Shown here one piece after another: positions 50,445 through 59,117 of a stretch of DNA of 64,000 bases (its first letter is position 1; every line of letters starts with the position of its first letter). The stretch comes from Streptomyces sp. AM 2-1-1 (lineage in GTDB: Bacteria; Actinomycetota; Actinomycetes; Streptomycetales; Streptomycetaceae): the NCBI RefSeq assembly GCF_029167645.1, contig NZ_CP119147.1:4048501-4112500 (forward strand). The letters are read 5' to 3'. Position numbers and translations under genes: made by a program. The notes beneath the pieces are model-generated. The model made no database searches and had not been told where the DNA came from. It saw only the letters and a program-made list of their open reading frames with translations.

Positions 50445-50987
50445 ATGACGACGCAGCCGACGCTCACGCTCGTACGCGGCGACCTCACCGAACAGCACGC
50501 AGACGTGCTCGTGAACGCCGCCAACTCCTCGCTCCTCGGTGGCGGCGGGGTGGACGGGGCCATCCACCGCAAGGGCGGCCCCGCGATCCTCGACGCCTGC
50601 CGGGACCTGCGCGCCTCCCGGTACGGCAAGGGGCTGCCCACCGGGCAGGCGGTGGCGACGACCGCGGGGCGGCTCCACGCCGGCCACGTCGTCCACACCG
50701 TCGGCCCGGTCTGGTCCCGCGAGGAGGACCGGTCCGCCCTGCTGGTCTCCTGTTACCGCGAGTCCCTCGTGGTGGCCGCCGGACTGGGCGCCCGCTCCGT
50801 GGCGTTCCCGGCGATCTCGACCGGCATCTACGGCTGGCCGATGGACGACGGCGCCCGTCTCGCGCTGCGGACGGTCCGTGAGGAGACCCGCTCGCCCGTC
50901 ACCGACGTCCGCTTCGTCCTCTTCGACGCGGACGCGTACGCCGCCTTCGAACGGGCGCTGGCGGAGCTGGACCGCTCCGCCGGGTAG
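50445..50987 (+). CDS. Macrodomain protein (O-acetyl-ADP-ribose deacetylase type)
   Basis: The 180-residue macrodomain has VNAANSSLLGGGGVDGAIHR (25-44), GPVWSREEDRSALLVSCYR (about 85) and FPAISTGIYGWPMD (about 122-135). All match the ADP-ribose pocket of MacroD/YmdB enzymes, which hydrolyse O-acetyl-ADP-ribose or mono-ADP-ribosylated targets. ATG 50445 follows GAGAGGATGACCCC, 4 nt after the GNAT stop, so the two were one operon. Disruption upstream may therefore affect its expression. Confidence 0.92.
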   Translation: MTTQPTLTLVRGDLTEQHADVLVNAANSSLLGGGGVDGAIHRKGGPAILDACRDLRASRYGKGLPTGQAVATTAGRLHAGHVVHTVGPVWSREEDRSALLVSCYRESLVVAAGLGARSVAFPAISTGIYGWPMDDGARLALRTVREETRSPVTDVRFVLFDADAYAAFERALAELDRSAG

Positions 50988-51059
50988 CGGGACACGGTCC
51001 GAGCCCCGTCGCCGTCGCCTTCCCCGGCGCGTCACCGCCGCTCCCGCCACCGGGGCGGG

Positions 51060-52244
51060 CTACCGGGTCGCCGCGCGCCGTCGGAGCACCGCCGTGTCGG
51101 CGGCCACGGTCGCGGCGACCGCGAGCCCCATGCCGAGCACCGCGCCGCCCAGGTGCAGCGCCGGACCCGCGAACCCCAGCGCCAGGACGACCAGCGCGCC
51201 GGACGCCACCACGGCGGTGTGCTCGGCGCCGCCCGTGCCGGTCATGCGGTGCAGCGCGCCGAGCAGGAGGAGGACGATCGCCACCGGTACGGCGACGGCC
51301 AGCGCGGCGGTCCGTACGGACAGGTGCGCGTGGTGGCCGGTGGCGTCCACGGCCGCCTCCAGCCCCGCGCCGAGCGCGGCCAGCGAGGCGAACACGCCGT
51401 AGTGGGCGTACCCCCACGTCAGGGCGGAGCGCAGGGTGGGCAGGCCGATCTCGCCGCCGGTGAAGTACATCCACCAGAGGCCGAAGACCAGCAGCAGCCC
51501 GCCGGTCGCGATCAGCAGGACGGGCGCGGACAGGCCCTGGTCGGTGACGGCCGACTGGACCGCCGCGAGCGAGGCGAGGATGACCTCGCCGAGCACGATG
51601 ATTGTGAAGAGGCCGTACCGCTCCGCGATGTGCTCGGGGTGCCAACCGGTGGTGTTCCCACCGGACTCGGCCCAGGCGGGGACGGCCAGTTCGACCAGGA
51701 CGAGCAGCACGAAGGTGGCCGGCTGCCACCCGTCCGGAACCGCCAGCCGGGCCACCCAGCCGACCTGCGCCACCGCGATGCCCGTCGCGTACCGCACGGC
51801 GCACCGGCGGCCCTCCGGATGCTGCGACGCGGCCCGGAGCCACTGCGCGATCATCGCGATGCGCATGATGACGTACCCGACCACGACGACCGTGAAGTCC
51901 CCGTCCTCGAAGGCGGCGGGCACCCCGGCGGCGAGCACCAGGACGCCCGCCATCTGCACCAGTGTCACCAGCCGGTACGGCACGTCGTCGGTGTCGTAGG
52001 CGGACGCGAACCAGGTGAAGTTCATCCAGGCCCACCAGATGGCGAAGAAGACCGCCGCGTACCCGGTCAGTCCGGCGCCCACGTGGTCCTCGGCCAGCGC
52101 GTGGTGGAGCTGCGAGGCCGCCTGGGAGACCGCGACCACGAAGGTCAGGTCGAAGAGCAGTTCCAGCGGAGTCGATGCCCGGTGCTCCTCGTCGGGGTCC
52201 CGCCCCCGCATCGTGCGCAGGAGGGGGACCGTCCGCTCCGCCAT
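51060..52244 (-). CDS. LtrA family (low temperature requirement A) membrane protein
   Basis: A 394-residue polytopic protein with about ten helices. The LtrA core starts STPLELLFDLTFVVAVSQAA at about 22-41 and includes WWAWMNFTWFASAYDTDDVPYR and YGLFTIIVLGEVILAS. Family members are conserved in Listeria and actinobacteria; function remains unclear. ATG 52244 is selected over an open upstream frame because AGGAG precedes it by 9 nt and the core begins soon after. It converges with the macrodomain gene. Confidence 0.88.
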   Translation of the reverse strand: MAERTVPLLRTMRGRDPDEEHRASTPLELLFDLTFVVAVSQAASQLHHALAEDHVGAGLTGYAAVFFAIWWAWMNFTWFASAYDTDDVPYRLVTLVQMAGVLVLAAGVPAAFEDGDFTVVVVGYVIMRIAMIAQWLRAASQHPEGRRCAVRYATGIAVAQVGWVARLAVPDGWQPATFVLLVLVELAVPAWAESGGNTTGWHPEHIAERYGLFTIIVLGEVILASLAAVQSAVTDQGLSAPVLLIATGGLLLVFGLWWMYFTGGEIGLPTLRSALTWGYAHYGVFASLAALGAGLEAAVDATGHHAHLSVRTAALAVAVPVAIVLLLLGALHRMTGTGGAEHTAVVASGALVVLALGFAGPALHLGGAVLGMGLAVAATVAADTAVLRRRAATR

Positions 52245-52627
52245 CGTCGTTGCTCCTGTCGTTCGTGTCGTGCGTGCGTGTGGCGCCTGTGGTGCGCGCA
52301 ATGCTCCGTGCCGTGCGTGCCCCGTGCCGTGCGGCAGGTCTCCGACGTCGGTTCATCCTCGCCCGGCGGCGCCGGGATGTGCGGCACGGGCGCGGGCCCC
52401 GCCCGAATCGTGCGCGAAGCGGCACGAGGCGGGCACGGACGGACCGGACGGCATGGTTCTTCCGGTGTACGGGGGCGGAGTTCCGGTTCGGGCCGGGGGC
52501 GGAGGACACCGCTGATCGCCTCTTCTTCGGCAGCCGGTGTTCCGACGCAGGCGCCGTCCCTTCCAGCTGGGCAATCTCCCAAGAATTTCTTCGTACGCAT
52601 GCGCGTCGAACGTTGACACGAAACACT
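52245..52627. other. 383-nt divergent intergenic region
   Basis: Left part has short GC-rich direct repeats (GTGCGTGCGTGTG-like near 52270-52320). Right part is lower in G+C with CAAGAATTTCTTCG and a TTGACA hexamer at 52613-52618, close to the next start. A leftward frame from 52619 (MSTFDAHAYEEILGRLP) begins plausibly but degenerates into Arg/Pro-rich sequence. No gene is supported. Confidence 0.35.
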
Positions 52628-53326
52628 GTGCCGGTGATCTCTTCCGATGCCCTCGTGCCCGCTGCGGACATCCGTGCCCATTTCGTCGACCGGCTCAACT
52701 CGGTGCTGCGGCGACCGGGGATGTGGGGGGACGAACTGGCGCTGCGGATGATGTGCGAGGACCTCCTCTACGTGGAGGGCCGGCCGGGGGCCTGGCACGA
52801 GCAGCAGACGTCGTGGGAGGTCTCCGGGGCGTGGTCGGCGAACGGGGCGAAGGGGGCCTTCGCCCGCCATCTGCACGGTGACGGCCCGGCGGACGCGGTG
52901 GTCTCGCTCTACGCGGAGTTCGCGCACCGGTCCGGCTGGCTGCGGGCGGTACGGGTGCTGGACACGGGGGAGTACGCCCGGCTGCGGGCGACGGCGCCGG
53001 AGTGGGTGGGCGGGGCGGACCGGGGCTGGTCGGACGTGGCCGCGGAGTTCGGGCCGCCGTCCGTGCGGTTCGGCGGTTCCAACCCCCGCTTCGGGAAGAC
53101 GCTCGGCTACGTCACCGCCGACCCGGCCGACCCGATGGTCTGCTTCCACCTCTGGAACGGCACCCGGCCCGACTCGCTCTGCGGCTGGACCGCCGAGCAC
53201 ACGGAGCCGGTGCTGCTCGCCGTACGCGTCGGCGGGGCCCGTACGTTCCGCGACTCGTTCACCTACACACCGGAGGGCGAGCGCCGGCGCTCGTGCGCGC
53301 GGGAGTTCTCCCACCGGATGGACTGA
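52628..53326 (+). CDS. Hypothetical protein (232 aa)
   Basis: No family is recognised. The sequence is soluble, Trp-rich (SWEVSGAWSANGAKGAF; RFGKTLGYVTADPADPMVCF; WNGTRPDSLCGWTAEH) and has even domain composition, ending RSCAREFSHRMD. GTG 52628 is the most upstream start; GTG 52634 or 52655 are alternatives. TTGACA at 52613-52618 lies only 10 nt from the first GTG, so a downstream start is possible if it is the -35. It converges on the paired SMR genes. Confidence 0.68.
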   Translation: MPVISSDALVPAADIRAHFVDRLNSVLRRPGMWGDELALRMMCEDLLYVEGRPGAWHEQQTSWEVSGAWSANGAKGAFARHLHGDGPADAVVSLYAEFAHRSGWLRAVRVLDTGEYARLRATAPEWVGGADRGWSDVAAEFGPPSVRFGGSNPRFGKTLGYVTADPADPMVCFHLWNGTRPDSLCGWTAEHTEPVLLAVRVGGARTFRDSFTYTPEGERRRSCAREFSHRMD

Positions 53327-53394
53327 TCCGCTCCGCAGGACGCGTCGCGTCCTGCCTCCGGTTGAGGAAAGTCCGTCGTGATCCGGCCCCGGCC

Positions 53395-53718
53395 TCACGG
53401 GTGGGCGCCCACCTCGATCAGCAGGACGCCGCCGGCGATCAGGGCGATGCCGAGGCCCATCAGCCGGGTGAGCGGTTCGCCGAAGAGGCGACGGGCGAGG
53501 ACGGCGGTCAGTGCGACTCCGCAGGCGGACCAGATGCCGTACGCGACGCCGATCGCCATGTCGTGCGAGAGCGCCAGCGCGAGGAAGCCGAAGGAGACGA
53601 CGTACGCGAGGAGGACCGGCGCCAGCCACACCTTCTTGCGGAAGCCCTCGGAGGCGCGCAGGGCGAGGGTGCCGGTGACCTCGCAGAGGATCGCGCCCAT
53701 CAGGAAGAGCCAGCTCAC
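53395..53718 (-). CDS. SMR-family small multidrug resistance transporter, second subunit
   Basis: The 107-residue protein has the four SMR helices and the catalytic Glu in helix 1 (LFLMGAILCEVTGTLALRASEG). Helix 4 reads RLMGLGIALIAGGVLLIEVG. Its GTG start overlaps the stop of the upstream SMR gene (GTGA). Two adjacent SMR genes with unequal tails usually form a heterodimer (as in EbrAB or YkkCD), exporting cationic drugs or guanidinium. GGAG lies about 8 nt upstream. Confidence 0.9.
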   Translation of the reverse strand: MSWLFLMGAILCEVTGTLALRASEGFRKKVWLAPVLLAYVVSFGFLALALSHDMAIGVAYGIWSACGVALTAVLARRLFGEPLTRLMGLGIALIAGGVLLIEVGAHP

Positions 53719-54203
53719 GAGGGGGTCTCCTCGGGGCCGGACGCGGCGGCGGACGCCGGAGGGGTGGCGGCAGCCGCATCCCGGGCGGCCACGGCGCGCT
53801 GGGCGCCGATCTCCACCGTCATGACCCCGGCGGCCACCGCGACGACACCGAGGCCCATCGGCCAGGTCAGCGGATCGCCGAAGAGGAGGGCGGCCAGGAC
53901 GGCGGTGGCGGCGACCCCGCTCGCGCCCCAGATCCCGTACGCCACACCGATCGGCATGCCCTCGCGCAGCACCAGCGCGAGGAGCGTGAACGCGCCGGCG
54001 TAACCGGCGACCACCAGCGCGAACCACGGAGGGTCGTCGAGCGCGGCCCGCAGGGCGAGCGTCGCCGCGACCTCGGAGACGATCGCCCCGCCGAGGAACA
54101 GCCACTTCCCGGAGCCGTGGGCGGTGCGGCCGGCGTCCGCCTCCTCGCCCGCCGCACCGCCCGTCCCGCCGGTGGTCCTGTCGTCCGCTCCGTCACCCGT
54201 CAC
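53715..54203 (-). CDS. SMR-family small multidrug resistance transporter, first subunit
   Basis: The 162-residue protein has about 30 additional N-terminal and 25 additional C-terminal residues around a normal SMR core (WLFLGGAIVSEVAATLALRA with the conserved Glu, to LGVVAVAAGVMTVEIGAQ). Short tails rich in Gly/Asp and Ala/Pro are unusual. It is the first gene of the SMR pair; the next starts within its stop codon. No ykkC-type guanidine riboswitch was recognised upstream. Confidence 0.88.
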   Translation of the reverse strand: MTGDGADDRTTGGTGGAAGEEADAGRTAHGSGKWLFLGGAIVSEVAATLALRAALDDPPWFALVVAGYAGAFTLLALVLREGMPIGVAYGIWGASGVAATAVLAALLFGDPLTWPMGLGVVAVAAGVMTVEIGAQRAVAARDAAAATPPASAAASGPEETPS

Positions 54204-54241
54204 GCGTGGGTCCCTTTCCCGGGGGCCTGGACTTCTCGGGT

Positions 54242-54286
54242 GCGCCCCGGCCCGCCTCCCTGCGGAAGGGAGGCGGGCCGGGGCGC
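54242..54286 (-). terminator. Strong terminator of the aminotransferase gene
   Basis: A perfect 20-bp stem (54242-54261 with 54267-54286) and a 5-nt loop GCGGA lie between the aminotransferase stop and the SMR start, both leftward. It isolates the SMR pair from upstream transcription. Confidence 0.9.
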
Positions 54287-54317
54287 GTCGCGGGCCCCGG
54301 GTGGGGTCCCGCACGCG

Positions 54318-55619
54318 TCACCGCGCGGCGAGCCGCTTCTCGTAGCCGACGACCCGCACGCAGGCGGTCAGCCCGAGGATGGCCTCCTCCAGCTCCCCCT
54401 GCGTCGGGTAGCTGGGGGCGATCCGGATGACGGAGTCGAGCGGGTCGTCGCCGTACGGGTGGGTGGCCCCGGCCGGGGTGAGCACGATCCCGGCCGCACC
54501 GGCGCGCCGTACGACCTCCTTCGCACAGCCCTCCGTGACCTCCAGGCTGACGAAGTAGCCGCCCTTGGGCTTCGTCCAGGAGGCGAGACCGGTGTGGCCC
54601 AGCTCGGCTTCGAGGATGCGCTGCACCGCCTCGAACTTGGGCTGCAACGCCGCACGCTGACGTTCCATCAACTCGCTTACGCCGTCCGCGTCGCGCAGGA
54701 GCATCGCGTGTCGCAGCTGGTTGACCTTGTCCGGGCCGATGGACCGCTTCGCGCTGTTGGCGAGGAGCCACTTGACGTTGGCCGGGGACGCGCCGAAGAA
54801 GGCGACGCCCGCGCCGGCCAGGGTGATCTTGGAGGTGGAGCCGAACACGAACACCCGGTCCGCGTGGCCGGCCTCGTCGCACGCGGCGAGCAGGTCGGCG
54901 ATCTCCACCCGCTCTTCGGTGAGGTGGTGCACCGCGTACGCGTTGTCCCAGAAGATGCGGAAGTCGGGTGCGGCGGTCTCCATCGCGGCCAGCCGGGCCA
55001 CGGTCTCGTCGCTGTAGACCGTGCCGTCCGGGTTGCTGTACTTCGGGACGCACCAGATGCCCTTGACGGCCGGGTCCTCCGCGACCAGCCGCTCGACGGT
55101 GTCCATGTCCGGCCCCGACCCGGTCATCGGCACGGGGATCATGTCGATGCCGAACCGCTCGCAGAGCGCGAAGTGCCGGTCGTAACCCGGGACCGGACAG
55201 AGGAACGCGATCCGGCCCTGGTCCACCCAGCGCGACTCGGCGCCCGGCACGACGCTGAGGAGCGCGTGCACCAGAGCGTCGTGCATCAGCTCCAGGCTGG
55301 AGTTGCCGGCCGCGAGCAGTTGCGCCACCGGCACCTGGAGCTGCTCGGCGAAGATCTCCCGGAGCTCGGTCAGGCCCTGGAGGCCGCCGTAGTTGCGTAC
55401 GTCGGTGCCGTCGGCGGCGGTGTACCGGCCGGCCGGCAGGCTCAGCAGTTCCGCGGAGAGATCGAGCTGCGCGGGCGCCGGCTTCCCCCGGGTCAGGTCG
55501 AGGGAGAGGCCGCGGCCGGCCAGTTCCTCGTAGTCCTGCCTGGCACGCTCGACAAGGGCGCCCAGATCGCTCGGGGCGCCGGGGGCGCTCAGGGCGTCGG
55601 AGCTCAGCTCGGTGGTCAC
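54318..55619 (-). CDS. PLP-dependent aminotransferase (MocR-type aminotransferase family, aspartate aminotransferase-like)
   Basis: A 433-residue fold-type I enzyme. LDLTRGKPAPAQLDLSAELL opens the family block (38-57) and NYGGLQGLTELREIFAEQL (75-93) supplies a substrate loop. WCVPKYSNPDGTVYSDETV follows at about 189, and the PLP lysine lies in VFGSTSKITLAGAGVAFFG at about 268. An aspartate aminotransferase role is typical for the C. glutamicum and mycobacterial relatives; the exact donor is inferred. GTG 55619 is chosen for GAGAGG upstream. Monocistronic. Confidence 0.88.
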   Translation of the reverse strand: MTTELSSDALSAPGAPSDLGALVERARQDYEELAGRGLSLDLTRGKPAPAQLDLSAELLSLPAGRYTAADGTDVRNYGGLQGLTELREIFAEQLQVPVAQLLAAGNSSLELMHDALVHALLSVVPGAESRWVDQGRIAFLCPVPGYDRHFALCERFGIDMIPVPMTGSGPDMDTVERLVAEDPAVKGIWCVPKYSNPDGTVYSDETVARLAAMETAAPDFRIFWDNAYAVHHLTEERVEIADLLAACDEAGHADRVFVFGSTSKITLAGAGVAFFGASPANVKWLLANSAKRSIGPDKVNQLRHAMLLRDADGVSELMERQRAALQPKFEAVQRILEAELGHTGLASWTKPKGGYFVSLEVTEGCAKEVVRRAGAAGIVLTPAGATHPYGDDPLDSVIRIAPSYPTQGELEEAILGLTACVRVVGYEKRLAAR

Positions 55620-55767
55620 GGTGTGTCCTCTCGCGGGTCCCGCTGGTGCCGGACGGCACACTGCCGAGGATACAAACCGGCCACGGGCGGCCTTCGTTCG
55701 GCAGTCGTCCCACCGGGGACCGCGAGGGCGGGGCGAGGCGGCGGCGTGGCGGGGAACGGTCCGCGGA

Positions 55768-56403
55768 CTACAGCGCGTTGATCGCGCCCGGTGCGCGCTC
55801 CGCCCGGGCCAGGGCCCGCAGCAGCGCCGCCTGCCCGTGCTTCCCGGCCGCCAGCCGGGCCAGCAGGACGAGTACGGGGTCGAAGGCGACGGCGGGGAGG
55901 TCGCGCGTCGGCAACCCGACGCTGACCGCGAGATCGTCCAGGTGGACGACGAGTTCCAGCAGACGCGTGGCGAGGTAGTCGTCCAGGGTCAGGGCCCAGC
56001 CGCTGCGGGCGATGAAGACCGTACGGTCGCCCGCCGCCCGTGCCAGCTCTCCCCGCTGCTCCTCGAGCGCGGCGGCGGCCCGCTCCCGCAGTGCCCCGGG
56101 GCCGTCGGCACCGGTCTCCTCCGCGAGGGCGACGATCCCCGTGCTGACGTCCGCGTCGAGCGGGGCACCGATCCACGCGGCCCGCGCGAAGTGCTCCGTC
56201 AGCGCGATCGGCTGCTCCTCGGTGGGCGCAGAGGCGAGGACGCGGCTCACGGAGAACAGCTGGAAGCCGAGGTGCCCGGCCAGCCCGCCCACCGTCATGC
56301 CGGCCAACGCACTCGGCTCGTCCCAGGCCCGCGCCACCTCGGGCGCCCCGATCAGCTCCACGGCGACCGCGGCGGCCTCCTCGTACCCGTCCCGCATGCT
56401 CAT
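55768..56403 (-). CDS. Maleylpyruvate isomerase/DinB-fold protein
   Basis: The 211-residue four-helix protein has the N-terminal pattern of mycothiol-dependent maleylpyruvate isomerase-like proteins (SALAGMTVGGLAGHLGFQLFS with a His at about 45). A second His-Asp region reads LLELVVHLDDLAVSVG (about 147-162). These positions supply a metal site in DinB-superfamily enzymes. It is probably a mycothiol-dependent enzyme of unknown substrate. ATG 56403 is first of two possible Met starts. Confidence 0.78.
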   Translation of the reverse strand: MSMRDGYEEAAAVAVELIGAPEVARAWDEPSALAGMTVGGLAGHLGFQLFSVSRVLASAPTEEQPIALTEHFARAAWIGAPLDADVSTGIVALAEETGADGPGALRERAAAALEEQRGELARAAGDRTVFIARSGWALTLDDYLATRLLELVVHLDDLAVSVGLPTRDLPAVAFDPVLVLLARLAAGKHGQAALLRALARAERAPGAINAL

Positions 56404-56593
56404 CCCGACCCCCAGCGCGTAGGACTGTGCTGACGGACGGGAGTCTACGGGCCCGGCTCCCGGCGGCCCGGCGGCCCGGGGGGCGTCGGAGACGGCCCGT
56501 GCGGGCCCGCGGGCCCGCGGGTCCGTCGCGGGTCCGCTGCGGGTCCCGGGGCGTGGTCCCGGAAGATGATCCCGGAGGCGGATCCGGGGTCGG

Positions 56594-57388
56594 TCAGGCG
56601 ACGCCACCGTTGGCGTAGAGGACCTGGCCGTTGATCCAGCGGCCGGGGCCGGCGAGGAACGCGACGGTCTCGGCGATGTCCTCGGGGGTGCCGAGGCGCT
56701 CCATCGGGGAGAGGCCCGCGATCGCGTCGACGGCCTGTTGCGGCTTGCCGTCGAGGAAGAGCGGGGTGGCGGTCGGGCCGGGCGCGACCGCGTTCACCGT
56801 CACGTCGCGGCCGCGCAGCTCGCGGGCGAGGACCAGCGTCATCGCCTCCACCGCTCCCTTGGTGGCGGCGTAGGCGGCGTACGTGGGCTGCTGGAGGCGG
56901 GTGACGGAGGTGGAGAAGTTGATCAGCGCACCCCCGGGCCGCAGGGTGCGGGCGGCCAGCTGGGACACCACGAACGTGCCGCGCACATTGGTGCGGTGCA
57001 TCCGGTCGAAGGCGTCGAGATCGAACTCGGCGACCGGCGCCAGCAGCATGATCCCGGCCGTGTTCACCACCACGTCCACGCCGCCGTACGCCTGCCCGGC
57101 CGCCTCGAAGAGCGCGGCCATGGCGTGCTCGTCCGCGACGTCGCCGCTGACCGCGAGTGCCCGCCCGCCCGCCTTCCCGACCGCCGCCACGACCTCCCGG
57201 GCCCGGGCCTCGTCCCGGCCGTAGTGCACCACCACCGCGAACCCGTCGGCTGCCAGCCGCTCGGCGACGGCCCGGCCGATGCCGCCGGAGGCGCCGGTGA
57301 CGACAGCGACGCGGGCGGGTGCACCGGACGCGCCCTGCTCGCCGACGTGGTGCGCGGAGGCGCTCCGGGGCTGGGTGGGGTCGGTCAT
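56594..57388 (-). CDS. SDR family oxidoreductase
   Basis: A 264-residue short-chain dehydrogenase with nucleotide motif VTGASGGIGRAVAERL (about 30-45), NTAGIMLLAP (about 109), catalytic Ser in INFSTSVTR and YAAYAATKGAVEAM (Tyr/Lys about 170-174). C-terminal GRWINGQVLYANGGVA is standard. It is NAD(P)-dependent; substrate unknown. Divergent from a TetR gene, whose palindromic operators overlap the promoters; the SDR is the probable regulated target. Confidence 0.92.
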   Translation of the reverse strand: MTDPTQPRSASAHHVGEQGASGAPARVAVVTGASGGIGRAVAERLAADGFAVVVHYGRDEARAREVVAAVGKAGGRALAVSGDVADEHAMAALFEAAGQAYGGVDVVVNTAGIMLLAPVAEFDLDAFDRMHRTNVRGTFVVSQLAARTLRPGGALINFSTSVTRLQQPTYAAYAATKGAVEAMTLVLARELRGRDVTVNAVAPGPTATPLFLDGKPQQAVDAIAGLSPMERLGTPEDIAETVAFLAGPGRWINGQVLYANGGVA

Positions 57389-57413
57389 GGGAATCAGCCT
57401 CCCGCTCATGTTT

Positions 57414-57455
57414 ATGGACTGTCCGTCCATTAAAAATGTAGACCGATCGTCCATA
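57414..57455. promoter_or_regulatory. TetR operators between the SDR and tetR genes
   Basis: ATGGACTGTCCGTCCAT (57414-57430) is an inverted repeat with 6-bp arms. TAGACCGATCGTCCATA (57439-57455) is a related imperfect palindrome around CGATCG. TATACT at 57454-57459 is a likely -10 for tetR. The A+T-rich block between them suits a repressed divergent promoter. Confidence 0.7.
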
Positions 57456-57527
57456 TACTGCAAGCCCGACGCGCCGGCCGGCGCGTCCGGACAGGAGCGG
57501 GACGGCAACGGGGACGGGAGGGAAGCA

Positions 57528-58130
57528 GTGGTGGAGGAGGCGAAGAAGCCGGTCCGGCGCGGCCGAGGCCGCCGCCCGGCAGCGCAGGTGCGCGAGGAGG
57601 TCCTGGAGGCGGCCGGTGCGATGCTCTTCGACGCGGGGCTCGCCGGGATCACCTTCGAGAAGGTCGCCGCACGGGCGGGCGCGAGCAAGATGACGCTGTA
57701 CAAGTGGTGGTCCTCGCCGGGCGCCCTCGCCTTCGAGGCGTACTTCAGCGCGGTGGAGAGCACCCTCGCGTTCCCGGACACCGGTGATGTCGAGCGCGAT
57801 CTCACCGCCCAACTCCACGCCTTCGTGGGCCTGCTCACCGATCCGCGCACCGGGCCCGCGATCGCCCAGCTCATCGGCGCGGCCCAGGCCGACCCCGCTT
57901 TGGCGGAGGCCCTCGCGACGCACTACACCCACCCCCGCCGGCGTCTCGCCGTCGAACGGCTCACCCGCGCCCAGGCCCTCGGCCAGATCCACGCCGACGT
58001 CGACCCGCAGGTCGTCGTGGACCAGCTCTGGGGCGCCTGCTACCACCGTCTGCTGCTCCCCGACGAGACGCTCGACGCGGCCTTCGCCGACGCCCTGATC
58101 CGTAACCTCGTGCGCGGGATCCGGAGTTGA
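57528..58130 (+). CDS. TetR family transcriptional regulator
   Basis: The 200-residue TetR protein has a basic N terminus (KKPVRRGRGRRPA), an HTH at about 18-65 (VLEAAGAMLFDAGLAGITFE, then RAGASKMTLYKWW) and a C-terminal TetR-type ligand half. The Trp pair KWWSS in helix 3 is typical of AcrR-like members. GTG 57528 (or 57531) follows GGGAGGGAAGCA; the long frame upstream is antisense to the SDR promoter. It is expected to repress itself and the SDR gene. Confidence 0.9.
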   Translation: MVEEAKKPVRRGRGRRPAAQVREEVLEAAGAMLFDAGLAGITFEKVAARAGASKMTLYKWWSSPGALAFEAYFSAVESTLAFPDTGDVERDLTAQLHAFVGLLTDPRTGPAIAQLIGAAQADPALAEALATHYTHPRRRLAVERLTRAQALGQIHADVDPQVVVDQLWGACYHRLLLPDETLDAAFADALIRNLVRGIRS

Positions 58131-58134
58131 GGCG

Positions 58135-58172
58135 GAGGGGAGGCCCTGCGGACGAGGGGAGGCCCTGCGGAC
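58135..58172. repeat. Perfect 19-bp tandem duplication after tetR
   Basis: GAGGGGAGGCCCTGCGGAC occurs at 58135-58153 and immediately again at 58154-58172, starting 5 nt after the tetR stop. It is a simple recent duplication; no function is implied. Confidence 0.9.
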
Positions 58173-58299
58173 CGAGTGCGGGGTGAGTGGGCCGACGGGA
58201 ACGGCGTGGGGCGCCGTGCGGCGCGATCCGGTGGAGGCGGGATGCGCGGGTGGTGGCCGGACGGCCGGCGGAACCGCCGAGCAGCGCGGCGACACTCCG

Positions 58300-58887
58300 T
58301 CAGGTGAGGACCAACCAGCGCCTTCCGTCGATGAGTTCGCGGGCCGCGTCGAGGTGGCCCGCGTGGCAGGCGGTCTCGGTGACGACGTGCAGCAGGAGAT
58401 CGCGCAGCGTGTGGAGATGCGGCTCCCCGAAGAGGTGGTGCGGCCACCGGGCCAGGGGTGCATCCGCCGAAAGGGCGGCGGCGACGACGGCATCGGAGTG
58501 CTCGGCCTCGGTGAGGTACGTGCCGAGGATGTCGGAGGGCGAGGCGTCGGTCGGAACCCGCCAGGCGTCCCCTCCCTCACTCAGAGCCCGGAGGACCTCC
58601 TCGTCGCCGAGGAACACGGCTCGGAACCAGAACCGCTCCACGTCGAGCGCCAGATGCCGCACCAGCCCCAGGGAACTCCACCCCGAGGGCAGTACGGGCC
58701 GTCGCAGCGCCTCGGCGTCGAGCCCGTCGAGTATGCCGATCACGTGCTGACGCTGGCCGCGCAGGCAGGCGAGGAGTGCGGTGATCTCGGGATCGGGGCT
58801 CGAACGCGGTCGTTCCGCGGGCTGTGGGGCGAGGGCCGGTGAGGGTCCGCCGCGGGCCACGTCGTCCGTGCTGCCTGCTTCGTCCAT
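58300..58887 (-). CDS. DinB family protein (DUF664-like)
   Basis: A 195-residue four-helix DinB-like protein with metal-site histidines in GLVRHLALDVERFWFRAVF (about 101), HLHTLRDLLLHVVTETACHAG (about 157-177) and HLDAARELIDG. Conserved end RWLVLT. Members are thiol- or metal-dependent enzymes of mostly unknown function. ATG 58887 is selected; the open frame upstream is only tandem-repeat DNA. It converges on the tetR gene. Confidence 0.85.
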   Translation of the reverse strand: MDEAGSTDDVARGGPSPALAPQPAERPRSSPDPEITALLACLRGQRQHVIGILDGLDAEALRRPVLPSGWSSLGLVRHLALDVERFWFRAVFLGDEEVLRALSEGGDAWRVPTDASPSDILGTYLTEAEHSDAVVAAALSADAPLARWPHHLFGEPHLHTLRDLLLHVVTETACHAGHLDAARELIDGRRWLVLT

Positions 58888-58961
58888 GAGGCGCAGCCAA
58901 GCATGCCGCACTGACAGGCGCGTGCGCACCGGGCGGCCCGGGAGGGCCGGGTGACGGTGGG

Positions 58962-59109
58962 CGGACACCCGGACACCCGGACACCCGGACGCCCGGACAC
59001 CCCGGCACCTGGACGCGCGGGCACCCGTACGCGCGGGCACCCGGACACCCGGACATGCGGACACCCGGACACCCGGACGCGCGGACACCCGGACACCCGG
59101 ACACGCGAC
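58962..59109. repeat. 9-bp tandem repeat array (GGACACCCG-type), about 16 units
   Basis: Near-exact nonamers GGACACCCG alternate with variants GGACGCGCG, GGCACCCG and GGACATGCG over about 148 bp. The array ends 9 nt before the first palindromic operator of the tetR/tetX-like promoter and lies upstream of both the DinB gene and that promoter. The coding frames through it give only low-complexity repeats and are not genes. Confidence 0.9.
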
Positions 59110-59117
59110 ACTCATCA

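Noticed and set aside
52353..52619. A minus-strand frame starting MSTFDAHAYEEILGRLP
   Set aside because: The first 20 residues look plausible, but the frame then turns into Arg/Pro-rich sequence without a domain, and there is no good ribosome site. It could be a gene remnant; the evidence is too weak.
54203..54318. Guanidine (ykkC-type) riboswitch before the SMR pair
   Set aside because: The upstream region is occupied by a simple 20-bp terminator hairpin of the preceding gene; no ykkC consensus was seen and the leader is too short.
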